A stretch of DNA of 43,380 nt from an uncultured Collinsella sp. GTDB lineage: Bacteria > Actinomycetota > Coriobacteriia > Coriobacteriales > Coriobacteriaceae. This document shows, in pieces, positions 1 through 7,609 of this stretch. The stretch covers positions 1 to 43,380 of the forward strand of contig CATYZI010000017.1 of the NCBI GenBank assembly GCA_958415625.1, read 5' to 3'. Position numbers and translations under genes: made by a program. The notes under the pieces were generated by a model. That model ran no database searches and was not told the DNA's origin. It was given only the letters and a program-made list of their open reading frames with translations. The first letter of the stretch is position 1, and every line of letters begins with the position of its first letter.

Positions 1-279
1 GCCGCGCGGCAAGGAGATATATTGCCAGACCGGAGGGGCGCCGGGGGCGGGAATCGCGCACTCCATATTTTGTTCACAAATGAATAGGTCCCTCAGTCGC
101 ATCACTGAGGTTAAAACTGAAGCATTGGCTTCTGATATTGGCGATGACCAGCTGGTTTATAGGTGTTAAGGCATCGGTCATCTCTGGAGCGCCACTTTAC
201 TCCAAAAGCATCAGCTATTTGTTTCCCGTCGGTAAAAGGCAGGTTTTGTTCGCCAAGCGTTCTTATATATAGAGAAGTT
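1..279. other. Left-edge stretch with no supported gene
   Basis: I see no convincing gene here. A short hairpin (CCTCAGT, 6-nt loop, ACTGAGG) sits at 91-110 without a clear T-run on either side. One plus-strand frame is open from the window edge to a stop near 168, which could be the tail of a gene lying outside, but it has no recognisable motif and I do not call it. The stretch ends at the tRNA-derived debris described next. Confidence 0.5.
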
Positions 280-293
280 CGGGTTCGAACCCG
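280..293. repeat. Orphan tRNA T-arm-like palindrome
   Basis: The palindrome CGGGTTCGAACCCG looks exactly like a tRNA T-arm (stem plus TTCGAAC loop), but no D-arm, anticodon arm or acceptor stem can be folded around it. Read on the minus strand it lies just after the T-run of the terminator at 306-335. The same arrangement recurs at 456-467 and 12199-12214, so it looks like part of a repeated architecture rather than a random tRNA relic. Confidence 0.6.
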
Positions 294-305
294 TGTCGCG
301 GCAAC

Positions 306-335
306 AAAAAGCGGCGGCATCCGCCAGTCGCTTTT
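306..335 (-). terminator. Rho-independent terminator (bidirectional-looking)
   Basis: The outer stem AAAAGCG/CGCTTTT (307-313 with 329-335) encloses an inner stem GCGG/CCGC. On the minus strand the hairpin is followed by a T-run (306-310). It lies just downstream of the tRNA 3'-end fragment at 344-362, as if that fragment had kept the terminator of a former tRNA gene. Confidence 0.6.
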
Positions 336-343
336 CTATTCTA

Positions 344-468
344 TGGTGGGTCGTCAGGGGTCCAGCCTGCTCCGCAGGCGGCCGCTGCGGCGCTTTCGCG
401 CCTTGCGCGCTGCGCTGGCAAACGCTCACGCGTTTACTCGGCTCCGCGCCCCGACGGGTTCGAACCCA
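344..468 (-). repeat. tRNA 3'-end fragment plus hairpin cassette
   Basis: On the minus strand this reads: a T-arm-like palindrome GGGTTCGAACCC (456-467), a 20-nt spacer, the hairpin AAACGC-TCAC-GCGTTT (420-435), more GC-rich hairpins (including GCCTGC-TCC-GCAGGC at 365-379 and one around 388-401), and finally the 3' end of a tRNA ending in an encoded CCA (344-362). That fragment matches the 3' end of the neighbouring tRNA-Lys almost base for base but starts inside the T-loop; no 5' part of a tRNA is present. The cassette next to tRNA-Gly (12078-12214) has the same order of parts. Confidence 0.65.
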
Positions 469-480
469 TGAAAAGGCGAC

Positions 481-510
481 AAAAAAGACGGCCAACCGAA
501 GTTGACCGTC
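481..510 (-). terminator. Terminator of tRNA-Lys
   Basis: A 10-bp hairpin with a tetraloop (GACGGTCAAC, TTCG, GTTGGCCGTC on the minus strand, one G-T pair) is followed by six T. It lies 15 bases downstream of the tRNA-Lys 3' end and is a textbook intrinsic terminator. Confidence 0.9.
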
Positions 511-525
511 TCAACAATCTTTGGG

Positions 526-598
526 TGGGCCGTCAGGGGTTCGAACCCTGGACCTTGGGATTAAAAGTCCCCTGCTCTGCCAGCTGAGCTAACGGCCC
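526..598 (-). tRNA. tRNA-Lys (anticodon TTT)
   Basis: The minus strand folds into a standard cloverleaf: acceptor stem GGGCCGT/ACGGCCC, D-arm containing AGCTCAGCTGG, anticodon loop with TTT in ACTTTTAAT, and T-arm CAGGG-TTCGAAC-CCCTG. The discriminator is A at 526. The next three bases are CCC, so the CCA tail is not encoded here. A promoter (608-636) and a terminator (481-510) fit this gene as a single transcription unit. Confidence 0.95.
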
Positions 599-607
599 GC
601 GGGTGGC

Positions 608-636
608 ATTGTACCACGGTCTGGGACTATTCCCAA
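608..636 (-). promoter_or_regulatory. Promoter of tRNA-Lys
   Basis: On the minus strand TTGGGA (631-636) and TACAAT (608-613) are separated by 17 bp. The -10 box ends 9 bases before the first tRNA base. The -35 box lies inside the last codons of the aminopeptidase gene. The fit is good by eye but no start site has been measured. Confidence 0.6.
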
Positions 637-1907
637 CTCCATTGGCCGTTCTGGAAAATCACAACTTCACGTCCATCAGGCGTAATGCCCGTAATATCGA
701 TATCGTCCGTGCCGATCATAAAATCGACGTGCGCGCTCGAGACGTTAACGCCATGCTCCAGGAGCTCCTCCTTGGACATGTCATACCCACCCTCGATGCA
801 TTCGGGGAAACCGACACCCAGCGCGAGATGGCAGCTGGCGTTCTCATCATAGAGCGTGTCATAGAACAGAACGCCACTTTCACGGATCGGCGTGTTCTTG
901 GAGATAAGCGCGACCTCACCCAGATGAGCGGCACCTTCATCGGTGTCAATGATGCTCGCAAGCGTCGCCTTGCCCACGCGGGCATCGTAGTCCGCTACGC
1001 GGCCGGCCTCGAACTTAATCCAAAAATCGTCGACCTTGTTACCGTGGTGAATGAGCGGCATGGCCGAGTACACGATACCGTCGGCGCGCATACGATCAGG
1101 CGAGGTGAAGACTTCCTCGGTGGGAATGTTGGGGAAGAAAGGGTGTCCATCGGGCGTCTTGCCCTTGCCGCCGGCCCACTCGTGACCTTTCGTCATGCCA
1201 ATCGTCAGATCGGTTCCATTTGCCGAGGTGTAATGCAGGTAGTCGAAACGATTGTCGTTCAGGAAACGCAGGTTCTTTTCGAATGCGGCGTCATGGAGTT
1301 CCCAGTCGCTCTCCGGGTCCTGGCCATCGGCGCGAGCGGTGTGCAGAATCGCATTCCACAGCTTATAGATTGCAACCTCATCGGCGTCTCCCGGGAACAC
1401 CTCGCGCGCCCAGGCAACGACCGGCGCGCCGGCGATGCACCACGGGTTGATGTTGTAGTCCAGTCCGCGGCGGAAGACCTTGCACTGCGTGTTCCTTGCC
1501 TTAGAAGCTGCAGCAGGCTTAGCGGGATCGATGCCCTTAAGAGCGGCAGGGTCCGCACCCTCGATAAAGATAAAGCAGGCACCATCCTGGGCCAGTGAAT
1601 CAAGCTGCAGGCGCTTCCACTCGGGCGTCTGCTCAAAATAGCTTTTCTCGACATGCTCGTACGTGAGCCTCGTCACGGCGTCATCGGCCCAAATAACCGT
1701 CACGTGACCGGCACCGGAGGCATAGGCCTCCGCGACCACTACGCGCGCAAACGGCGCGCACTCGACCGGAGACTGAACGACAACCTCCTGGCCGGGCTTG
1801 ACGTTTACGCCCTTGCGGACAACCAGGCGCGCATAGTTTTTAATCTTGGGCTCTAGGGCCTTCATGCCCTCCAGAGCCTCTTCGACCGTCAGGGCAGCTC
1901 GAATCAT
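627..1907 (-). CDS. M29-family metallo-aminopeptidase
   Basis: This encodes a cytoplasmic aminopeptidase of the M29 (AmpS/PepS/thermophilic aminopeptidase T) family, which removes N-terminal residues from peptides using a two-metal centre. Supporting signs are a length of about 426 residues, normal for the family, and the conserved C-terminal blocks NIPTEEVFTSPDR, PIRESGVLFYDTLYDENAS and VSSAHVDFMIG. I start at the ATG at 1907 (MIRAALTVEE) because GGAG lies 6 bases upstream of it; the ATG at 1917-1919 overlaps that ribosome site. The upstream gene ends in a terminator (1936-1963), so this gene is probably transcribed on its own. Confidence 0.9.
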   Translation of the reverse strand: MIRAALTVEEALEGMKALEPKIKNYARLVVRKGVNVKPGQEVVVQSPVECAPFARVVVAEAYASGAGHVTVIWADDAVTRLTYEHVEKSYFEQTPEWKRLQLDSLAQDGACFIFIEGADPAALKGIDPAKPAAASKARNTQCKVFRRGLDYNINPWCIAGAPVVAWAREVFPGDADEVAIYKLWNAILHTARADGQDPESDWELHDAAFEKNLRFLNDNRFDYLHYTSANGTDLTIGMTKGHEWAGGKGKTPDGHPFFPNIPTEEVFTSPDRMRADGIVYSAMPLIHHGNKVDDFWIKFEAGRVADYDARVGKATLASIIDTDEGAAHLGEVALISKNTPIRESGVLFYDTLYDENASCHLALGVGFPECIEGGYDMSKEELLEHGVNVSSAHVDFMIGTDDIDITGITPDGREVVIFQNGQWSWE

Positions 1908-1935
1908 GTGCCACTCCATCTATCTATAGAACAGT

Positions 1936-1963
1936 AAAAAGCGCGCCGCAAAAACGACGCGCC
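1936..1963 (-). terminator. Terminator after the purC-membrane protein pair
   Basis: On the minus strand GGCGCG...CGCGC forms a hairpin (1941-1963) followed by five T (1936-1940). It lies 33 bases past the stop of the small membrane protein gene and separates it from the aminopeptidase gene. Confidence 0.75.
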
Positions 1964-1995
1964 TTATATCTTAGCGATAAATATGCATGCAAACG

Positions 1996-2571
1996 CTATT
2001 TCTTCTTGGAGTCCTTTTTGTCCTCCTCGGCAGCTGCGCGCTCGATAAGAGCGTTGAGCTTGTTCTCGGACATGCCCTCGGCCTGCGTGCGGTACATATT
2101 GCGCAGGGGGCGAATACGAACGAAGTCGTAGATAAAGTCGCCCAAAATGACGACGTAGGACAAAACGATGCCGACCATCTGGACGGGGCTGGACACCATG
2201 CCAGCGGGAGCGAAGTACAGCGAAGCCCAAATGGCCACGACGAGCACCATGCCGATAGTGAGCACGGCCCACCAGATGCGGCGGCGCTTGGTGTAGTCCT
2301 CATCCTGCTTGAGAAGGATATTCGACACCGTGTAGATGCGGTCCTCCTTGGCGCGCTGCTTAGCCTTGCGGGCGCGCTTCTCCTCTTTAGAGAGGCCCTC
2401 GAGGTTCTCGCCCTTCTCGAGCTCTTTGCGGCGTGCCTTAGACGAAGCCGGCACGACGCGGACAGAGCTCGCTGCCTGACGGGCGGGCTTGGCGGATGCG
2501 GCGGACTTGCGCGCAACCCCGGTAACCTCGTGGGATTGCGTGCGCTTGTTCGTGGCGCTACGGGTACTCAC
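1996..2571 (-). CDS. Conserved hypothetical membrane protein, lysine-rich tails
   Basis: This protein of 191 residues has no recognised domain. The first 95 residues are basic and Ala/Lys/Arg-rich, with a predicted helical segment (EKGENLEGLSKEEKRARKAK). Two hydrophobic segments follow at about residues 100-118 (WWAVLTIGMVLVVAIWASL) and 127-146. The end is highly charged (EEDKKDSKKK). Both termini are probably cytoplasmic, making a hairpin membrane protein. The start is GTG directly after the purC stop codon, with AAGGAG inside the purC end, so the two genes are translated from one mRNA. Its function is unknown; the link to purC may be only positional. Confidence 0.75.
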   Translation of the reverse strand: MSTRSATNKRTQSHEVTGVARKSAASAKPARQAASSVRVVPASSKARRKELEKGENLEGLSKEEKRARKAKQRAKEDRIYTVSNILLKQDEDYTKRRRIWWAVLTIGMVLVVAIWASLYFAPAGMVSSPVQMVGIVLSYVVILGDFIYDFVRIRPLRNMYRTQAEGMSENKLNALIERAAAEEDKKDSKKK

Positions 2572-3459
2572 TTATGCGTTCTCCTTCATGCTTGTGAACT
2601 GGGAGCCCGTGATGATCTGGAAGGCCTCGCGATAGCGCTCGGACGTGCCATCGATGACCTCTGCGGGCAGGTGCGGGGTCTCCCCCGTCATATCCCAGTT
2701 GGCTTTGAGCCAATTGCGGACGAATTGCTTGTCGTAGCTGGGCTGAATCTTGCCCTCCTCGTAGCTGGCGGCAGGCCAGAAACGGCTGGAGTCAGGCGTG
2801 AGGCACTCGTCGATCAGCGTGACCTTGCCATCAATAACACCAAACTCGAACTTGGTGTCGGCAATGATGATGCCACGGGTCGCTGCATACTCGGCAGCAG
2901 CCTTGTAGATCTTGAGGGAAAGGTCGCGAATCTGCGTGGCAATGTCCTCGCCCACGATCTCGCAGCAACGCTCGAACGAGATGTTCTCGTCGTGGTCACC
3001 GATCTCGGCCTTCGTGGACGGGGTGAACAGCGGCTCGGGGAGCTTGGAGGCCTCGGTTAGGCCCTCAGGCAGCTGGATGCCGCAGACGGTGCCGTTCTCG
3101 TCGTAGGTCTTCTTGCCCGAACCGGTCAGATACCCGCGGACGATGCACTCGATGGGAATCGTCTGGGCCTTCTTGACCAGCATGGCGCGGCCTGCGAGAT
3201 AGTCACGATACTCGGCAAACTCCTCGGGGAAATCCGCCGGGTCGATGGAGACGAGGTGGTTGGGGACGATATCGGCAAACTTGTCGAACCAGAATGCCGA
3301 GATGCGGTTGAGCACCTCTCCCTTAAACGGAATCTCGTCGGGGAGAATAAAGTCGAACGCAGAAATGCGGTCGGTGGCGACCATCAGCAGGTTTTCACCG
3401 GCATCGTAGATATCACGAACCTTGCCACGGGAATCCGGACGACGCTCCATCGTTGTCAC
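2572..3459 (-). CDS. purC: Phosphoribosylaminoimidazole-succinocarboxamide synthase (SAICAR synthetase)
   Basis: This enzyme joins CAIR and aspartate using ATP in de novo purine synthesis. Family marks are the N-terminal GKVRDIYD, TDRISAFDFILPDEIPFKG, the block VKKAQTIPIECIVRGYLTGSG, and IIADTKFEFG followed by DECLTPDSSRF. The length of about 295 residues is that of the longer bacterial type. I place the start at GTG 3459 because AAGGAG lies 8 bases before it; a GTG at 3468 is too close to that site and the ATG at 3450 too far. The purine enzyme gene purB lies 7 kb away in a separate unit. I saw no purine riboswitch in the leader. Confidence 0.93.
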   Translation of the reverse strand: MTTMERRPDSRGKVRDIYDAGENLLMVATDRISAFDFILPDEIPFKGEVLNRISAFWFDKFADIVPNHLVSIDPADFPEEFAEYRDYLAGRAMLVKKAQTIPIECIVRGYLTGSGKKTYDENGTVCGIQLPEGLTEASKLPEPLFTPSTKAEIGDHDENISFERCCEIVGEDIATQIRDLSLKIYKAAAEYAATRGIIIADTKFEFGVIDGKVTLIDECLTPDSSRFWPAASYEEGKIQPSYDKQFVRNWLKANWDMTGETPHLPAEVIDGTSERYREAFQIITGSQFTSMKENA

Positions 3460-3490
3460 GTGAGTCACTCCTTACCAAAATACGACAGTA

Positions 3491-3510
3491 ATGCGGGTTC
3501 TTTCCCGCAT
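3491..3510. terminator. Hairpin between histidine kinase and purC
   Basis: ATGCGGG-TTCTTT-CCCGCAT is a perfect 7-bp stem. The plus strand continues with GTTTT and the minus strand with a weak T-rich stretch, so it may end transcription from the two-component operon before purC. The T-run is poor, so it may instead be a leader hairpin of purC. Confidence 0.4.
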
Positions 3511-3568
3511 GTTTTCGCAAACTCGGAGCGGCAGGGACGAAACCCCTCCTTCACCGAATAGCGAAAAG

Positions 3569-5134
3569 CTAGTGCTCCATTGTAGTAGATGCCGCGTCCG
3601 CCGTGTGCTCGCGAGGCAGATGAATCGTAAAAGTCGTACCCTTTCCAAGCTCCGACTCCACGGATATGTAGCCGTGATGACGCTCGACAATCTGCTTGGT
3701 CACGGCGAGGCCCACGCCCAGACCGCCCGCCTCACGGGCGCGGCTGGCGTCGGCACGCCAAAAACGTCCGAAAATACGCGACAGGTCTTCCTTGGCGATA
3801 CCGATGCCGGTATCAGAAACGGCGATGCTAACGTGTTTGCGGTCACTGAGCACCGACACCACGACCCAACCGCCCTCGGGGGTGTAGCGCATGGCGTTGC
3901 TCATGAGATTGATGACGCATTGTGTGATCATGTCGGGATCAGCTTCGACGACATCGTCGTGACCTTGGGTCTCGTCAGCAAAGCGCAAGCGCAGATCGCG
4001 GTCGACAAACAGGCGCTCCTGGGCATTGACGATGGAACGCACGAAAGGAACCATGTCCACCGGCTCAAGGTTGAGCGGGGCCGTGCTGTTTTCCATGCGC
4101 GACAGGTCGAGCATCTGCTGCACCAGACGAGCCAGGCGACGCGTCTCGGAAGCAACGGTCTCCAAATGCTCATCGTCGGTGGGATACACGCCATCCTGCA
4201 TGGCCTCGACCGTTGCGAGCATGGCCATAAGCGGCGTGCGAAGCTCGTGTGCAACGTCTGAGGTCAGGCGCTTCTCGTGTTTCATATCCTTCTCGAGCGA
4301 AGTGGCCATCTCATCGAAGGTCTCACCCAGCTGATCAATCTCGTCATCACCGCGCAAACCAGTACGAGCGGACAGATCGCCGTCGCGAATTTGCTTGGCC
4401 GTGCTCGTAATACGATGAATCGGCTTGGTGAGCATGCGCGACACGAGCGATCCGATAACGACCGAAATGCAGATTGCAACAACCGCGGCGAGGGCCATGG
4501 CGTTAAAGGTCTTCTCCCTAAATGCAGAATCCGCCTTGGTGAGCAAGGCATCGGAGCCGATGGCCCATAGCTTTACCTGTCCGACATGCTCGCCCGAAGA
4601 CGTTATGATTTCGACGTTGGCAACGCTATCGGAGTCGGTTGGAGCAGACGAGACCGGGCTATGCGATGCTTTTTTACCGCTCGAGCTGCTCGACGCTGAT
4701 TCGCTCTCGCGCACATCGGCGGTCGCGCTTGCCGAAGGCCATGAGTCGTCATAAACGACAACGCCTTTCTTGTTGACGACCTGCATACCCAAATCGTCGG
4801 ACACCAAACTCGATGTCGCGACCGTACGTAGCTCGCCCGCAGTCCAATTGCCGTTTTCCTCATACGACGTCGCAAGCTTTTCGGCAGCGGAATTTGCGAT
4901 TTCGACGATATTGGAGCGCGTGTAATCCGAAAAGACCGTGCCCCACACAACAGAGACCACGCCCACCAGCACCAATACCGTCATGAGCGATGTCAGAGCA
5001 AAAGCAAGTGCCATGCGCGAGGGATAGCTCATCGTTGGCCGTGAATCGGAACGAGGCGTGTTCCAACTAGCCTTGGAACCCGCCTCGCTCTCCTGCTTGT
5101 GCTTTTGCCCGATTTCAAAGCGCGCAGGTGTCAT
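3569..5134 (-). CDS. Membrane sensor histidine kinase
   Basis: This is the sensor of a two-component system, 521 residues. Order of parts: a cytoplasmic start, TM1 at about 42-68, an extracytoplasmic region with a Ser-rich stretch (ESASSSSSGKK), TM2 at about 210-232, a HAMP linker, the H-box SDVAHELRTPL with phospho-accepting His296, an N-box with Asn413, the G1 box DTGIGIA near 441, and the G2 box GGLGVGLAV near 470. All catalytic motifs are intact. It begins 11 bases after the stop of the response regulator gene, so the two form an operon and are almost certainly partners. The signal sensed cannot be told from the sequence. Confidence 0.93.
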   Translation of the reverse strand: MTPARFEIGQKHKQESEAGSKASWNTPRSDSRPTMSYPSRMALAFALTSLMTVLVLVGVVSVVWGTVFSDYTRSNIVEIANSAAEKLATSYEENGNWTAGELRTVATSSLVSDDLGMQVVNKKGVVVYDDSWPSASATADVRESESASSSSSGKKASHSPVSSAPTDSDSVANVEIITSSGEHVGQVKLWAIGSDALLTKADSAFREKTFNAMALAAVVAICISVVIGSLVSRMLTKPIHRITSTAKQIRDGDLSARTGLRGDDEIDQLGETFDEMATSLEKDMKHEKRLTSDVAHELRTPLMAMLATVEAMQDGVYPTDDEHLETVASETRRLARLVQQMLDLSRMENSTAPLNLEPVDMVPFVRSIVNAQERLFVDRDLRLRFADETQGHDDVVEADPDMITQCVINLMSNAMRYTPEGGWVVVSVLSDRKHVSIAVSDTGIGIAKEDLSRIFGRFWRADASRAREAGGLGVGLAVTKQIVERHHGYISVESELGKGTTFTIHLPREHTADAASTTMEH

Positions 5135-5145
5135 ATGTGATTTCC

Positions 5146-5868
5146 CTATTTCTCGTCCGACTTATCGGTCTTGGCCGGAGCCTCGAAGCGATAGCCGACA
5201 CCGTGGACGGTGTAGAGCCACTTGGGCTTCTTGGGATCATCGCCCAGCTTGGCGCGAAGGTTCTTCACGTGGCTATCGATGGTGCGCTCATAGCCCTCAA
5301 AGTCGTACCCAAGCACCTTCTCGACCAGCTCCATACGGTTGTAGACACGGCCGGGATGACGAGCAAGCGTGGTGAGCAGCTTGAACTCGGAAGCCGTCAG
5401 ATCGACTTCCTTGCCTTCGACCAAGATCTTGTGGCCCGAGATATCGATGACCAGATCGCCGAAGTCGAGTACCTCGACGGCGGGCTCGTCGGCCTGGTGG
5501 GCACGACGGAACAGGGCACGTACGCGGGCGACAAGCTCGCGCGGCGAGAACGGCTTAATCAGGTAGTCGTCGGCGCCGAGCTCAAGACCGATAATACGGT
5601 CCTCGATCTCGCCCTTGGCAGTCAGCATGATGATGGGAACATCCGAGGTATCGCGAATGGTGCGGCAAACGCGCTCGCCGGGGATCTTGGGGAGCATAAG
5701 GTCGAGCACGACCAGGTCGAACTGATGCTTCTCGAACTCCTCGATCGCGGACTGACCGTCGCCGACGCCCACAACCCAGTAGCCTTCGCGCTCGAGATAG
5801 GCAGCGACGGCGTCACGGATTGCCTTCTCATCCTCGACCAGCAGAATCTTTTTTGCATCTGAAGCCAT
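5146..5868 (-). CDS. OmpR/PhoB-family response regulator
   Basis: This DNA-binding regulator of 240 residues is paired with the downstream histidine kinase. The receiver domain has the acidic pocket VEDE, phospho-acceptor Asp56 in VVLDLMLP, Thr83 in MLTAKG and Lys105 in LIKPFSP. The C-terminal winged helix has the family blocks LTASEFKLLTTLARHPGRV, RTIDSHVKNLRAKLG and YTVHGVGYRF. The start is the ATG at 5868, which has a G-rich ribosome site 8 bases upstream; a TTG further out is unlikely. This gene is first in its operon and likely autoregulated, as is common in the family, but no operator repeat was clear by eye. Confidence 0.94.
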   Translation of the reverse strand: MASDAKKILLVEDEKAIRDAVAAYLEREGYWVVGVGDGQSAIEEFEKHQFDLVVLDLMLPKIPGERVCRTIRDTSDVPIIMLTAKGEIEDRIIGLELGADDYLIKPFSPRELVARVRALFRRAHQADEPAVEVLDFGDLVIDISGHKILVEGKEVDLTASEFKLLTTLARHPGRVYNRMELVEKVLGYDFEGYERTIDSHVKNLRAKLGDDPKKPKWLYTVHGVGYRFEAPAKTDKSDEK

Positions 5869-5927
5869 AACACGGCCCCCCTGTCTCAATTAGCTAAGAA
5901 CAAGCCCATTTTAACGCACCTGAGCCT

Positions 5928-5958
5928 GCCGAGCGCCGCTATGGCACGGCAGCTCGGC
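5928..5958 (-). terminator. Long stem-loop after the lipoprotein operon
   Basis: GCCGAGC (5928-5934) pairs with GCTCGGC (5952-5958), and GCCG (5935-5938) pairs with CGGC (5947-5950), giving an 11-bp stem with a one-base bulge. There is no T-run right after it on the minus strand. It is the only strong structure between the lipoprotein gene stop and the response regulator gene, so it may act as a terminator or 3'-end stabiliser. Confidence 0.4.
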
Positions 5959-6021
5959 GGGCGGTACTCACAATTACAACGCGCTTATTCCCCTGTTGGC
6001 GCCTTTTTAACCCCTCTAAGG

Positions 6022-7233
6022 TCAAAGAGAGAATAGGCGTGCGGTAACCGTTTCGGGTATACCCTGGCTGTTTCGCACCGTCGCATAGGTAAGGAATGAG
6101 TCCGATTTTCCCGCCGTAGCAGGATAATCGCCATATTCCAAAGCACGATCGGGCGACAACAGCGAGCCGTAGGTCTTGGCAGAGGTATCGATTAGGAAAT
6201 GCGACGCCTGGACCTTAACGAGGTATTTATTCTTCTTGCCGGCAACGCATGCAAGCGGCTCGCGCGACAGGAAGAGGTACGGTCCGCCCTCGTTGCCGAT
6301 ATAAGTGCCCATATTGCCCAGGCTGCCCACGCCGCTATAGGTCGCCTCGATGGAAAACACAAAGGTATCGCCCATATACACGGCCTCGAAAGGCGAGACC
6401 GACGAAGGGAGGACCAGCTGGGCACGTTTGGTGTTATTGCCATCGGTCAAATCGATTGCCGTCATACCGTAGTAGACGCCCTCGTCGTTGTGGACGCGCG
6501 GAGAGATGGTCAAGATGCCGTCACTCACGCGCGGGGCGGATGCAAAGCGACCCGTCGATTTCCAAATTGTCTCTGCTTTGGACTCGTCGAGCGAGCGGCG
6601 ATAGCAGAACGAATCGTTGCTCGTTTTATTGCCACCCGCCGAAGGCATCTTATACCAGACGACCGATGACTCGAACGCCGTGAACAGTGGCGGATCGTAG
6701 TCCTTGCCGCCCCGGTCGAGCTCAGCCACATCACCGGCAAGCGAGGCGCCTGACAGATTTTGAGCGTAGAGCTTCCACGATGAATTGGCAAAGTTCATCT
6801 CCACCCACGCAAACACGCCATCGCCGGCGCGGACATCGTAAAACGCGTACCCGGTACCCTCGATGGGGTCCTCGATAAGCGTGGTAAGCGAGCCATCGCC
6901 CAGATTGAGCACACCGAGTGTGTTGGCGTGCAGCGCAGATGCGGGTGCCATCATTGCCGCAGCATAGTCACCCTCGCAGTAGTACAGCAATGTGCCCAGC
7001 GGCAGCGTCCACGATGCCACCGGCTCAAGATCGATGTCGACTGCCTCGTACTCATCCGTAATCGAGATGATCTTGGAATCGTCCTTGATAACCTGCGGCT
7101 CGCCAGCGGCATCATCACTGGTGCCTGTTTTTTTCGAACATCCGGCAAGCACCGTGGCAGCGCCCGCGGCAGCTCCACCGAGCACAAAGCTGCGGCGCGA
7201 TATTCCGTTCTTGATGTGGTCGGCGATACCCAT
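6022..7233 (-). CDS. Tat-exported lipoprotein of unknown function
   Basis: This protein of 403 residues starts with a twin-arginine signal, NGISRRSFVLGG, running into a lipobox LAGC with Cys32, so it is exported folded by Tat and lipid-anchored outside the membrane. The mature part has no cofactor motif I recognise. Its spaced repeats of strand-turn patterns (DGVFAWVEMNFANSSWKLY, SSVVWYKM, DTFVFSIEATYSG) suggest a beta-propeller or sandwich. The ATG at 7233 overlaps the stop of the upstream TSCPD gene (TAATG), so translation is coupled. Reaction and ligand are unknown. Confidence 0.8.
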   Translation of the reverse strand: MGIADHIKNGISRRSFVLGGAAAGAATVLAGCSKKTGTSDDAAGEPQVIKDDSKIISITDEYEAVDIDLEPVASWTLPLGTLLYYCEGDYAAAMMAPASALHANTLGVLNLGDGSLTTLIEDPIEGTGYAFYDVRAGDGVFAWVEMNFANSSWKLYAQNLSGASLAGDVAELDRGGKDYDPPLFTAFESSVVWYKMPSAGGNKTSNDSFCYRRSLDESKAETIWKSTGRFASAPRVSDGILTISPRVHNDEGVYYGMTAIDLTDGNNTKRAQLVLPSSVSPFEAVYMGDTFVFSIEATYSGVGSLGNMGTYIGNEGGPYLFLSREPLACVAGKKNKYLVKVQASHFLIDTSAKTYGSLLSPDRALEYGDYPATAGKSDSFLTYATVRNSQGIPETVTARLFSL

Positions 7234-7496
7234 TAGGCGATCTCGGAGCGGGCGGCCTCGATAGCGCGCGTAAGCTGATCGGCGCAAGAGGTCTTCTTCA
7301 TGCCGCAGGTATTGCCGGCAAGAACCTCGATCACACGGTCGGCAGGAGCGCCCTCGACCAGTTTGGAGATGGCCTTAAGGTTGCCATCGCAGCCGCCGGT
7401 AAACTCGACGTCCAGTACCTTGCTGCCGTCGTCGGAAAGATTGAGATGGATATTGCGAGAGCACACGCCCTGAGGCTTGTAGTCAAAGCTAATCAT
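7233..7496 (-). CDS. Small TSCPD-domain protein
   Basis: This protein of 87 residues matches the short TSCPD family related to the C-terminal cysteine region of B12-dependent ribonucleotide reductase. Signs are GVCSRNIHLNL, FTGGCDGNLKAISKLVEG and GNTCGMKKTSCADQL, with cysteines spaced for metal binding or redox work. Stand-alone members have no settled function. The ATG at 7496 has AGAGGGG upstream. It is first in a two-gene unit, sharing TAATG with the Tat lipoprotein, a pairing that is unusual for a cytoplasmic cysteine protein. Confidence 0.85.
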   Translation of the reverse strand: MISFDYKPQGVCSRNIHLNLSDDGSKVLDVEFTGGCDGNLKAISKLVEGAPADRVIEVLAGNTCGMKKTSCADQLTRAIEAARSEIA

Positions 7497-7609
7497 TGAG
7501 ATCCCCTCTCATAGAGAAATTTCAGATGTCTATTATCCCCGCCCGGGCCGATATAGTATCGCGGGCACCGATTCAACATCCTACGATGCACAAACCGGTG
7601 ACTGCAATA

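Noticed and set aside
2..168. Partial gene entering from the left edge (plus strand)
   Set aside because: The frame is open for 55 codons only, composition is odd and no motif is seen; it cannot be told from chance.
3460..3568. Purine riboswitch in front of purC
   Set aside because: The leader has only one simple hairpin; no three-way junction or conserved purine-aptamer loops could be found.
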